A DNA stretch of 64,000 bases from Protea cynaroides (lineage: Eukaryota > Streptophyta > Magnoliopsida > Proteales > Proteaceae), in assembly GCA_028583415.1 (NCBI GenBank), contig CM053276.1, positions 57,992,814 to 58,056,813 on the forward strand, given 5' to 3'. How positions within the stretch are numbered: position 1 is the stretch's first letter; every line of letters starts with the position of its first letter. Shown here one piece after another: positions 22,006 to 32,508 of this stretch. Made by a program: the position numbers and the translations under genes. A model generated the notes under the pieces. The model did no database searches. It was not told where the DNA came from and was given only the letters and a program-made list of their open reading frames with translations.

Positions 22006-22018
22006 TTGATATCAGAGC
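22006..22018 (+). other. Primer-binding site of the plus-strand Tekay-type element
   Basis: TTGATATCAGAGC directly follows the LTR end and differs by one base from the initiator-Met primer word TTGGTATCAGAGC. Confidence 0.8.
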
Positions 22019-22173
22019 ATCTTAGGTTCTACCCATTGACTTAACTACTTCCACATGAGTCATGAATTGAGTTAGGATAAAATTAAAAGCTGTAATAAAA
22101 ACACACCATAAGCACCTATGTTGTATGATATATAAACTAAGAAAGATAATAATACACATATGTAAATGAAAAC

Positions 22174-22179
<6 letters not shown>

Positions 22180-22253
<74 letters not shown>
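22180..22253. repeat. (TA)n microsatellite
   Basis: About 74 bases of uninterrupted TA repeat in the leader of the plus-strand Tekay-type element. Open frames of alternating Tyr and Ile across it are artefacts. Confidence 0.95.
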
Positions 22254-22255
<2 letters not shown>

Positions 22256-22339
22256 AAATGGGAGTAAGACAAGACACATCCGAATCAGAATACGGTCCAT
22301 AAATCCGGATAGTTACTCTGTAAAATAAAAAAAAAGATA

Positions 22340-22603
22340 TAAATGGCAATCATGGAGCTGGAGGTGCTGGAGGAGGAGGTGCCTCACGATCTCTATCATA
22401 GTCCTCAGCATATACTCTCGCGAGCCAAGCCACCTAAGTCTGAGTCGCTCGGAGACTTACTGTCAGATCCACTACCCGCTAGTCTGTAGAGCACTGGGCA
22501 TCTAGAAGCTGTCTTACTCTCTAATCAGTCACGCGCTGAGCCTCTCAAATCTCACGTAGCAGTCCCATCATGTCATCTGGTGGTGGGCGTGAAGGGCCAG
22601 CTA
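22340..22603 (-). pseudogene. Antisense ORF fragment in the Tekay-type leader (C-terminal part)
   Basis: Minus-strand translation, allowing three stops, gives AGPSRPPPDDMMGLLREI, EAQRVTD, RVRQLLDAQCSTD, RVVDLTVSLRATQT and finally VYAEDYDRDREAPPPPAPPA before a TGA near 22353. The style (heptad-like middle, Pro-rich tail) fits the C-terminus of the putative plant transposon protein ORFs carried by plant gypsy elements. It lies antisense to the element, 330 bases from the primer site. Its upstream part continues at 38080-38136 across an inserted LTR, with GAGPSRASHST there. The other Tekay-type element has a comparable antisense ORF at 55552-56545. Confidence 0.6.
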
Positions 22604-22884
22604 CGTCATACCCCAATTCTAAACCAACCAGAATGGTGTGATGAATCGTCTATGATCCAATGGTTTAGCCAGGATCTCGAATAGGCCGTATCCATTTGAT
22701 TAAACCAGATACATCCATAACCATAATCAGAGTAAATAAACAATAGCGGAAGTCTTTAATATTAATGAACTGAGTATCTAACAGTGATAACATAAATAAA
22801 TTATCCAATTATCTCCAAATGATTAAAGACATAAAATAAAATAAATTAATCAATTACATGTTCTGAATAATCCAACAACTAAAT

Positions 22885-23018
22885 CTAATCGAAAATACAT
22901 GAGTTGCACTGGCACAACGAATCATGCGACTCTATCATATCTTCCACGTCCATCGCCGCAACATGTTCGTACATCAGAGCATTCACATAATCTTCTACAG
23001 TAGGACCTGCATTATCAA
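22885..23018 (-). other. LTR-resident peptide exon, intact copy
   Basis: Behind a GAATATTTTTAG acceptor-like site the minus strand encodes VDNAGPTVEDYVNALMYEHV, then AAMDVED and SHDSLCQCNSCIFD, stop. About 44 residues are uninterrupted, with a Cys-x-Cys-x-x-Cys ending. It has no recognised domain. The peptide is preserved in at least five LTRs of the window while the surrounding DNA diverges. Confidence 0.6.
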
Positions 23019-23994
23019 CTAAAAATATTCGACGTCGAAAGGGTGAGCACACATCATGGCTCAGCAAACAAAACAATGCAACAGACATATGCATGCATTC
23101 AATTCATATCTTTGGTCTGGTTCATAAGTTTATAATGTGCAATAGAAGGGATAGGTGGCTGCCGCACCTCTATACACGAGTGTGTGAAGCCGCCCAATGG
23201 ATCAAACACCATTGCCGTCCCACATGCACCCATCATGGAATAGAGATAGAGCTAAAGTGCTTGGATCAAACACCACATGACACTTCCCCTGATGCCCTAC
23301 CCATACCAACACGTAAGTCCCTATTGGCGAGGGCTTGCAAACTGGGCTCACAACTAACCAATCTTAATGTCAAACAGTGTATCAAAAGTCTCACCCTAGC
23401 ATCCCTCAATACGTCCATAGAGATAGAGCTAAGGCCCCCAGCAGAGTCAGAGACTACACGGTCCGAGACCACCTCCCCTGATGCCCTACGACGTAATAGT
23501 TCTGCTAAGGTAATGGTGATACGACGATGTTAGTGGACAAGACTTGAGTAGAGATAGAGTTAGAGTCTGGTGATCAGGATGAACCACAGTGTCACGTCCT
23601 CCCCTTGATGCCCCACTCTCATCAAGTACACTAACCACACACATACATTCACATGCCTATTCCTAGCATCATCATCAACATCATGTTATAAATAAACAAA
23701 ATTAAATATGCATGAGCAGTAATAACAGGATATTAGATGACATGTGAAATGCACATTACAAGCATACAAGCATAGAATCATTCATGGCATTAGACTCAAT
23801 AAATCAAAATAGTTTATTATTAACCAATTAATTTAGGTCTTGTTCCCTCACCTTTGGTCGATAGTAGATCCTCGTTCAAGCTTTGTAAATCACTTTTAAA
23901 CCACTTGAAAACCTAACAAATTTATAGATTTTAAATTAGAATTTATTTCTAGCAATTTAGACTAACAGAAACTGAGGGATCGCAGGTATGGCAG

Positions 23995-24245
23995 CACTTG
24001 TGGTTTTAGTTTCTGCAACCACAGGATGTGTGGTCGCATCTCCTAGGACCACACATCCAACCACACCCTCCTTGGAACTTCCCGAGGGCATGTGGTCGCA
24101 AGGTGTGGTCACATATCATGCAACCACACATGCGACCACACCCTTCCTAAACTTTTCGAGGGTGTGTGGTCGAATATGTGTGTCTCGTGTGGTCGCATAT
24201 CATGCGACCACACATGCGACCACACATGTGATGGTGACATGTGAT
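23995..24245. repeat. Downstream inverted-repeat cluster, LTR copy 3
   Basis: Alternating GTGTGGTCGCAT and ATGCGACCACACATGCGACC words with many complementary pairs, in the transcribed part of the LTR. It corresponds to 4527-4725 in copy 1. Confidence 0.7.
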
Positions 24246-24639
24246 GGTCGACTTTTTCACTCTCAACTCCATTCCTTCATGTTTGGATTCCTTGGCTTAT
24301 CATCATGGTCCTTCCTATGATTGTTCTATGGGTCAGAACTAATATTTTTATATAATCCTTCATCCACATGAATTCCTTCCATGGATTCTCTTGGAATTTA
24401 TCCATGGATTGATGATTGGGGTCTCACTTAAATCCCTATCTCCTTCATGAGCTATTCTAGGCATTCAATTGACATGGAAAATATTCTCATACCTTAAGCT
24501 TGTTGAAGATTCAGAGTTTTCTCTGAATTTTCCTCTTCTTAGTCTTCCTTTTCAATTCTCCTTCTCTTCCTCCTCTTCTCTTTCTCTCACTTTCAGTTTG
24601 AGTTCTAAAAGGATGAAAGAGGCTAAGGGACGTCCTATT

Positions 24640-24655
24640 TATAGAGGAAAACCCT
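24640..24655 (-). promoter_or_regulatory. LTR TATA box, copy 3
   Basis: The minus strand reads CCTCTATAAATAGGACG. The Tat element inserted about 30 bases upstream of it, separating the TATA box from its GGTCG inverted-repeat cluster, now at 37800-37945. Confidence 0.55.
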
Positions 24656-24684
24656 CCATAATAAGCCCTACTTAGTTTAGGAAA

Positions 24685-25185
24685 TGTTTCGGCCCTGATC
24701 CGTCCCGTGGATCCTCTCTGTGCTGACTGGACCTGCAAGACAAGGAAAGGCAAAGAGGGGGGGGGGGGCTGGATGCCCCGGGTCCACTCCGATGCCAAAG
24801 TTAGGCTCTGTGAACAGTCAATGGGCTCGGTGTCGAGCCCACTAAGATATTATAAAGTGTGGGGTGAGGTGAGATTTTCCAACCGATGTGTCAGAGCGTG
24901 GATCCCAAGGAGTAATAAATGAGTAGTAAATGTTGTCTGTGTCAAAAAAACCTCGGGATTCACCCTATTTATAGTGAATAGTGCAAAATCCTAAAATACT
25001 GATTCTACCCTTTGTTCTTGTGCTTGAGGGGCAATACCGATTTTACCCTTTGTTCTTGTGCTTGGGTACCTTTGTTCTTGTGCTTGAGAGGCCTTCTTAT
25101 GCCGAATAGGGGATCTCCACGTGGCTCTGAGATTGAGTCCTACATGTCAGGGTTGTAGTTGCCAGCGTGGCGTAATTCCCTAACA
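24685..25185 (-). repeat. Tat element 3' LTR
   Basis: It runs TGTTTCGGCCCTGATCC to ATTCCCTAACA. It is nearly identical to 37279-37752 but has an extra copy of a 22-base CTTGTGCTTGGGTACC-type stretch near 25060-25085 and a longer G run. A minus-strand TATA box (CACTATAAATAGGG) lies near 24966-24979. Confidence 0.95.
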
Positions 25186-25439
25186 CTTGCCTCGTTGCCC
25201 TGCCAAATCTATAGGGTTTGGTTGAGCAAAAAATAGAGAGACGGTTCCTCCCCCTAACAACTTGCCTCGTTGCTCTGCCGAAATCGAAAGGGTCGATCCA
25301 TGTATGCAGTAGACCCCGCCGAGGGGACAGGGCGTTGTAGTTGAGAGCGCGTTAGTGTTTGGCGAATAAATGGGGGCTCGGCACCGTGGTGGCCACTACG
25401 GTTGGGCCACATCGGCCAGCACTAAAAATCTCGATCCAG

Positions 25440-27215
25440 GGCCGAGGTGGGCACTGCGGCCAATACACATCGATCATTCTGAGGATGGTGCCGAGGCCGT
25501 CACGTTTCGGTCACGTGATCCGTACCCAATCGACCGATGTGGGCACTGCGGCCAATACACATCGGTCATTTTGAGGATTTTGCCGAGGCCATCACGTGCC
25601 GGTCTCGTGATCCGAGCCATTTGACCGATGTGGGCACTGCGGCCAATACACATCGGTCATTCTGAGGATGGTGCCGAGGCCGTCACGTTCCGGTCACGTG
25701 ATCCGTACCCAATCGACCGATGTGGGCACTACGGCCAATACACATCGGTCATTCTGAGGATGGTGCCGAGGCCGTCACGTTCCGGTCACGTGATCCGTAC
25801 CCAATCGACCGATGTGGGCACTGCGGCCAATACACATCGGTCATTCTGAGGATTTTGTCGAGGCCGTCACGTGCTGGTTACGTGATCCAAGCCATTTGAC
25901 CGATGTGGGCACTGGGGCCAATACACATCGGTCATTCTGAGGATGATGTCGAGGCCATCATGTGCCGGTCATGTGATCCGAGCCATTCGACCGATGTGGG
26001 CACCGCGCCGATACATATCGGTCGTATTCCGAGGATGATGCCGGTCCCGTCGGTCACGTGGATCCGATGCCCCCCGCACCGGCCACCATCGATCATCCCG
26101 AGGATTTTCCGGGCCATCACGCGGTCACGTGATCCGAGCCAATTCGACCAATGTGGGCATTGCGGCCAATATACATCGATCATTCTGAGGATTTTGCCGA
26201 GGCCATCACGTGCCGGTCACGTGATCCGAGCCATTTGACCGATGTGAGGATGGGCACCGCGCCAATACACATCGGTCATTCTGAGGATGATGCCGAGGCC
26301 ATCACGTGCCGGTCACGTGATCCGAGCCAATTCAACCAATGTGGGCATTGCGACCAATACACATCGGTCATTCTGAGGATTTTACCGAGGCCGTCACGTG
26401 CCGGTCACGTGATCCGAGCCAATTTGAACGATGTGGGCACTGCGACCAATACACATCGGTCATTCTGAGGATGATGTCGATGCCGTCACGTGTCGGTCAC
26501 GTGATCCGAGCCATTCGACCGATGTGGGCACCGCGCCGCTTACATATCGGTCATTCGAGGCGCCACGCGCGGTCCCGTGATCCGAGCCACTCATGTGGCA
26601 ATACACATCGATCATTTGGGATTTTATCGGAGGCCCCACCGCGCCACGTGGATCCGAACCGTGCCCGATGTGGGCCTGCATATCGGTCGTGCGAGGATGA
26701 TGCCGAGGCCGTCACGTGCCGGTCACGTGATCCGAGCCAATTCAACCAATGTGGGCATTGCGACCAATACACATCGGTCATTCTGAGGATTTTACCAAGG
26801 CCGTCACGTGTCGGTCACGTGATCCGAGCCAATTCAAACGATGTGGGGGATCGCGGCCAATACAACGGCATTTTGAGGATGATGCCGAGGCCGCCACGCG
26901 CGGTCACGTGATCGCTCGGGGGGGCGGGCGGTGGGCCCGGGGTGGGACCAATACACAACGATCATTCTGAGGATGATGCCAAGGTCGTCACGCTCCGATC
27001 ACGTGATCCATACCTAATCGACCGATGTGGGCACTGTGGCCAATATACATCGGTCATTCTGAGGATTTTGCCGAGGCCGTTACGTTCCGATCACGTGATC
27101 CAAGCCATTTGACCGATGTGGGCATTGCGGCCAATACACATTGGTCATTTTGAGGATGGTGCCGAGGCCATCACGGGATTATCACGTGATCCGAGCCATT
27201 CGACCGATGTGGGCA
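25440..27215. repeat. 91-bp tandem repeat array with CACGTG motifs and hairpin arms
   Basis: About 19 units of 91-92 bases. Measured starts of the GACCGATG word are 25532, 25623, 25715, 25807, 25898 and 25989. Each unit holds an inverted repeat GACCGATGTG ... CACATCGGTC with a 16-base loop, then GCCGAGGCCGTCACGT and GGTCACGTGATCC. CACGTG (G-box) therefore occurs once or twice per unit. Some units near 26040-26110, 26540-26690 and 26860-26950 are degenerate. The array ends about 150 bases before the TATA box of the antisense ORF. Long open frames on both strands are by-products of composition. Confidence 0.93.
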
Positions 27216-27363
27216 TACCCGAATCTGAATACTGGGCGTGGGATAGACGTGGATACCGTCAGGCGGGACCCGAATGACGGACCCGAGTTTATCTTCGGTA
27301 ATAAATGCACCGAAGTTTTGATAAGTGGGGGGCTGCCACGTGTATACGGGAGGATTGAGATCT

Positions 27364-27371
27364 TATAAAAA
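27364..27371 (+). promoter_or_regulatory. TATA box of the antisense ORF in the Tat element
   Basis: TATAAAAA in GATCTTATAAAAAGGGGAG, 182 bases upstream of the ATG at 27553 and directly downstream of the 91-bp array. It faces the same way as the antisense ORF. Confidence 0.7.
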
Positions 27372-27552
27372 GGGGAGTGGGGTATGGAGGTCCCCCACTC
27401 CGAAAACACTGTTGATTCTCGCTCACTTCGGTTCGTCATTCTTCACATCGGTTCGTCTGTCGCACATCGGTCCGGAGACGTCGAAGCAGCTCGGTCGGGT
27501 GAAGTGAGTGCCGACTTGCAACCAGTAAGTATTTTATCTAAGTATTTGTAGG

Positions 27553-29824
27553 ATGACCAACGAGGGTAGGGAGACCGAACCCCAAATAGATATAGAGGAG
27601 GTGGGGACATCTTCCATTAGTAACAACAGTAGTATTAGCGACAGCTCTGCCTCATCTGGCAGTGAGTCAACATCGGGCTCCTCCCTGTCCAGCGGCTCGG
27701 TGGGACGAATATCTGAGGGTGGTCCCGAGATGGAGTTGACGACCGAGGGAGGTCCTTCCCAGAGAGAGATGTTGGTGGGAGTGTCTACCCATGAGGTCGG
27801 TTTGGAGGTGCTGATACAGGCCCGGGAAGGAGCCGAGGCTCCTCCAGAGTTTGATGCCTGGAGTGAGGTATCCCTTCTGACTAAGGCAGAGTTCAACTGT
27901 CTCCGGGAGTATTATCAGATTCCGGATGACGTGGAGATTCGGATGGCTCTTGAGGGGGAGCGGGCCTGCTGAAATCAGAGGTCGGAGCTATGCGTTAACA
28001 TTGAAATGTTCAAGGCTGGCTTCCGGGTGCCGGTACCGAAGTCGGTGGTTGAAATCTTGAGATTTTATCAACTGGCCCCTATCCAACTGATGCCGAACTC
28101 GTGGAAGAATATGATGGCGTTCATCATATACTTCCGGAGGTTGGGGGTGTGTACCGACCCTGAACATGTTCCGCATATGTTCACCTTCAATGACTACTGC
28201 CGGTCGGGGTGGTATTACTTCGCCAAAAGACCTGAGTTTGGCGACCTCCTAGCAGATAAACCGACCTCGATCAAGCTGTGGACGAACAAGTTTTTCTATA
28301 TCTGAGGTGATAACGTTATGTTGGAGAATATTTGGAAGAAATTAGATGCCGAGGCATTCAACACGGACTCGCCCCTGTTGCCCAAGGAGTCTGAGATGCT
28401 GCGGCGTGCTCGGAGTACCGAAGGGGCTCGGATCTGGGTGGCCGAACAGAGGGACCCCCTCGTTTTGCACGAAAACCATCTTTGTGAGTATTGTTTTGTC
28501 ATAGAATGGCCGATGTGGTCCCTACTAACTGGGCTGATTCTGTTTTTATGTTTTGCAGTGAAACTAAGCAAAGACTATCTGCTAGAGCTGAATCAAAAGA
28601 ACGACGCTAGGAAGGAGGCCACAGTGAAAAGGGCCCAGGAGAAGCCGGCGTCGAGCGTCGCAGTGGGTTAGGCTGGTGCCGAGGGGGACCTCACCAGACG
28701 GCCCTCCAAAAGGACTCGTAAGATTTCTCCCGATTCTGCCTTGGCCGTCGCCGCGCGCGTCTATGCAATGACTCTGACGCCTCGGTACCGTGTACTTGAT
28801 TTTTCAGGGAAAGGGGCCGCCGCTACCGTGCCGAAGGCTGTTCTGGCATTGGGAGAAACGTTGGAGATGAGCGCGGCTCGGCAGCAGACGCCGGTGCACA
28901 CCCGAACCTCACCAGCTGCTCCTGTTGAGAGGCCTAGAGTGCTTCAGGAGGTGGGCGGTGTCCGAGGCGAGGTTAGGCGCATCCCCCTGTTGGGACCCTC
29001 CCCTCGCGACCGCACCGGGGACGAGCGAGCATTCCGCCCTGATTGGGCGCTTACCGAGGAAGACACGGCCATGGGAGACATCCGGGCCGCGAGGGAACTG
29101 TTGCGAGGAGCCATTCTTCCTCGGGACCGGTCATTGGTGCAGGAGCTCCCTATGCCTTCACTTATCTCGGGGGTAGATACACTAGGTGCATCGGTAAGTT
29201 GCTTTCTTCGTTCGATTCCATCCTATCGATTCTTTGTTCGTCTTTTTAGCGTTAACTATTGTAGTCGTGATTTCGATGCAGCTCGGTGTGTACCTTGAGA
29301 CTTTGAAAGAACGCGCCGAGGAGACGGCGCGTAACTTGGCCGAGACGGACAGCAAGTTGCACTCGGCCGAGGAGGCGCGGGACGACGCCAGAAGACAGCT
29401 TCGGTATAAAGAGCGGGAAGTGACTGCCGTGACTGCCGAAGTCACTCGTCTTGTGCGAGACAATGCCAAGATGCTCGAAGACAAACAACGTCTTGAGGAC
29501 GAGGCAAGGGCACGGGAGGAGCGGATCGGTCAGCTGAAGCTGGCTCTAGATCGGGCGAAGAGTCATAGGTCTCGGTGGCGGGACGGTTATCTGAAGGTGC
29601 GCTCCCTCGCGGCCAATGCGGTACGGCTGTATCAAAAGTCCGAGGACTTCAAGGAGCTGGTGGGGCGGCTCTCCCTTCAGAGCTTCACTCAGGGGGCGCT
29701 TGCTCTGAAGGAGTTTGTGGACGAGAAGGTGTCGGGTATAGACTATACCGGTGCCACGTGCCTTGTTCCTGATGAGGATGAAGTGGAGATCCCCGAGGTA
29801 GACGATGATGAGATGCTCCGGTGA
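27553..29824 (+). pseudogene. Antisense additional ORF, putative gypsy-type transposon protein (PF04195-like) with coiled coil
   Basis: This is an extra gene of the Tat element, antisense to gag-pol. One reading frame runs from the ATG at 27553 through 29193, then an intron (29194-29281, GTAAGT...GATGCAG) in phase 0, then 29282-29824. A second possible intron is 28484-28558 (75 bases, in frame). The N-terminus is Ser/acidic-rich. The middle shows LREYYQIPDDVEIRMALEG, MFKAGFRVPVPKSVVEILRF and QLAPIQLMPNSWKNMMAFII, as in the putative gypsy-type transposon family. The C-terminal exon is a long coiled coil (ETLKERAEETARNLAETDSK onward). In-frame stops occur at 27970, 28303, 28669 and probably 29822. 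Most fit CGA-to-TGA or CAG-to-TAG change. The function of this family is unknown. Confidence 0.85.
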
Positions 29825-30035
29825 CTGGACGAGGTTTTTGAGGGTGAGGAGCCTCCAGCCTCTCCAGATGTAGATGGGACTCCGACGACCCCTCGGGACG
29901 GCGCTGCTTCTGCAATGGGTCTGCCTCCCACTCCCAAAGGTTCTCTACATTCTGGGCTGTGTATAGTTGTTGAAGGTAGCTCTGGTGATAATGCCAGCGG
30001 AGAGGCGAACCCTCTTGACCCCCCGAAAATGTCTG

Positions 30036-30082
<47 letters not shown>

Positions 30083-30115
30083 CTAGATAAATGATATGTA
30101 TATATATATATATAT
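30036..30115. repeat. (TA)n microsatellites between the antisense ORF and pol
   Basis: Two TA runs (about 30038-30078 and 30100-30115) lie between the convergent ends of the antisense ORF and pol. Confidence 0.9.
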
Positions 30116-30221
30116 TTTTACACCAATGTAATCTTCTCTTTACACAGAATGAATTGAATGCCTTTGGACGTAATCTTGTGTACTTGCTTCCTTTCCCGCT
30201 CTCTGCTCTCTTGGAAGGTTC

Positions 30222-30780
30222 ATGTTTGTCTACCCTCCTCGGCCCAAGGGGTTGTCATACTTGGTGAAATCCTTGGGCCGAATAGGTCTCACATTGGCAC
30301 GGGGTCGGGATGATATCCGTATCGGCGCGGAGCCGTGTCTATCCTCCTCGGTCCAAGGGGTTTCCACACTTGGTGAAATCCTTGGGTCTAATGGGTCTCA
30401 CATCGGCACGGGGCCGGGATGATATCTGTATCGGCCGGAGCCGTGTCTACCCTCCTCGGTCCAAGGGGTTTCCACACTTGGTGAAATCCTTGGGTCGAAT
30501 GGGTCTCACATCGGCACGAGGCCGGGATGATATCTGTATCGGCGTGGAGCCGTGTCTACCCTCTTCGGCCCAAGGGGTTTTCATACTTGGTGAAATCCGT
30601 GGGTTGAATGGGTCTCACATCGGCACGGGGCCGGGATGATATCCGTATTGGCGCAGAGCCGTGTCTACCCTCTGCAGCCCAAGGGGTTCCCACACTTGGT
30701 GAAATCCTTGGGTCGAATGGGTCTCACATCGGCACGGGGCCGGGATGATATCTGTATCGGCGCGGAGCCGTGTCTACCTA
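30222..30780. repeat. 109-bp tandem repeat array
   Basis: About five units, with the CCGTGTCTA word at 30333, 30441, 30550, 30659 and 30768. Each contains CCAAGGGGTTTCCACACTTG, TGGTGAAATCCTTGGGTCG and CACATCGGCACGGGGCCGG. It sits just beyond the end of pol, in the region where the sense transcript and the antisense ORF converge. Open frames here are composition artefacts. Confidence 0.93.
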
Positions 30781-30894
30781 ACTTGTACAATTCTTGTGGC
30801 CAATTGTGCTGGAGAATGCAGGGTATTGACTTTGTCGGAAATTCATTAAAGTCACCGAAGTTGAGTCGGAAATGGCTCGTACACTAGGGGGATT

Positions 30895-32508
30895 TCATTG
30901 ATAAAACGGTCTGAGGTGCTCTGCATTCCATGCTCTGGGCAAGGCTTGTCCTGCCATGTCCATTAAGCGGTAGGATCCCGTGTGCAATGCTTTGGTGACT
31001 TGATAGGGGCCTTCCCAGTTCGGGGCTAGCTTCCCCTGATTAGCCGGGTCAGATGCAATGGTCCTTCTGAGGACGAGGTCGCCTTCCTTGAACAATCGCG
31101 GGCACACCTTCTTGTTGTAGTGCTTGGCTACCTGCTGCTGGTTGGCTGCAATCCGTATTTGGGCTTGGTCCCTCATTTCTTCTACGAGGTCCAAGTTGGC
31201 CCGTAACCCTGGCTCATTGGTGACTGGGTTGTAATTGGCGATCCGGTGGGATGCAATTCGAACCTCTAAGGGGATCACGGCATCTGTGCCGAAGGAAAGT
31301 CGAAAGGGAGATTCGCCCGTGGCTGTTTTCGGAGTAGTCCGATCTGATCATAGTATGTGCGGTAATTCGTCCAACCACCTACCTTTTGCCCCGTCAAGTC
31401 TGGATTTGATGCCTTTCAACAAGATCTTGTTGGTGGCTTCTGTCTGACCGCTAGTTTGTGGATGCTTCACAGCGCCGCGCCGGTGCTCAATACGATGCTC
31501 CGCACAGAACGCCGCAAAGGCCTTGTTATCAAATTGCTTGCCATTATCCGTGATGAGAACTCTGGGGACTCCGTACCGATATACAACCGACTTGATGAAA
31601 AAGTTCCTGATGGCACTTTCTGGAATGGTGGATAACGCCTCCGCCTCTTCCCATTTAGTGAAATAGTCCACCGCGACGACCACGAATTTTCGCTGATAAC
31701 GCGTCGGTGGGAAAGGGCCCATGATATCCATTCCCCATGTGGCAAAGGGAATGGGGGCTGCTTCGATGGGATGGAGGGGTGCGGTCGGGAGGTGAGATAC
31801 CGGTGCGTACATTTGACACTTGGAGCACTGCTTGACGTAGTTGATACAGTCTTGACGCATCGTCGGCCAATAATATCCCTGGCGTAATATCTTGTGCGCG
31901 AATACTCTACCCCCCTGGTGCGCACCACATATGCCCTCATGGACTTCCTTAACAGCTCGTGCCGCTTCAGAAGGACGTAAACACCGGAGCAGTGGAAATG
32001 TGAAAGCCTTCTTGTACAGGACTGCCGCCTCGATGACGTAATGGCGAGCTTTGGATTGGATTCGCCTGGCCTCTTTCTTATCTTCTGGTAGCTGACCATT
32101 GTGGAGAAAGGAAAAGATTGGATCCATCCACGACGGCTCGGACACTGTTGGTAGTATGGCCTTGGTTGTGGCATCTACGGATGAGTGGGTCAGAACCTCG
32201 GTGTATACTGAATGATCCAGATCTTTTAAGTCCGTCGAGGCCAGTTTGGATAAAGAGTCTGCCAAGGTGTTCTGGTCCCGGAGTACGTGACGCAGAATGA
32301 AGTGTTCAAATGCAGATGCGGCCTCTTGGACTTTCTTGAGATAGGCAGACATACTCGGTTTCTTTGCCTCGTAGTCTCCATTGACCTGACGTATGACCAG
32401 CTGGGAGTCGCTGGACGCTTCCACCCTCTGAGCCATAACCGCCTTGGCCAGGCGAAGTCCAACGATAAGGGCCTCATACTCGGCGGCGTTGTTGGAGACT
32501 TGGAACAT
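30895..32508 (-). pseudogene. Tat integrase (with end of second RNase H), one stop
   Basis: The frame continues the second RNase H-like domain (NNAAEYEALIVGLRLAKA). It then enters integrase: the HHCC zinc finger HEGICGAHQGGRVFAHKILR with CINYVKQCSKCQ, and the catalytic core TWGMDIMGPFPPT, VLITDNGKQFDN and HPQTSGQTEATNK, giving the D, D and E residues. The C-terminal part contains FKEGDLVLRRTI and NWEGPYQVTKAL and ends AWNAEHLRPFYQ. A single in-frame TGA at 31348-31350 sits where a Trp is usual. It would insert the element's cDNA. No chromodomain follows, as expected for Tat. Confidence 0.92.

Larger units (their letters stand above)
22604..24684 (-). repeat. Tekay-type LTR copy 3, left part (split by the Tat element)
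   Basis: It begins CGTCATACCCCAATTC, a mutated TGTCACACCCC, and is interrupted at 24684 by the Tat element. It resumes at 37758-38079, where it ends GGTTCTTACA. Together the parts make about 2.4 kb, a normal length for this family. It appears to be a solo LTR inserted in the antisense ORF of the plus-strand element. The flanking pentamers do not match exactly. Confidence 0.85.

Noticed and set aside
22022..22349. Open frames with long Tyr-Ile runs
   Set aside because: Direct translation of a (TA)n microsatellite.
25359..26970. Many long open frames on both strands with a recurring His-Ile-Gly-His-Ser-Glu-Asp phrase
   Set aside because: They lie in the 91-bp tandem array. The period of 91-92 is not a multiple of three, so units are read in changing frames; openness comes from low stop density.
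25440..27215. A regularly spaced repeat array resembling a CRISPR
   Set aside because: Repeats are contiguous 91-bp units without unique spacers, inside a plant retrotransposon.
31467..32174. 235-codon second minus-strand frame over the Tat integrase
   Set aside because: The overlapping frame carries the integrase HHCC and DDE motifs; this one has none.
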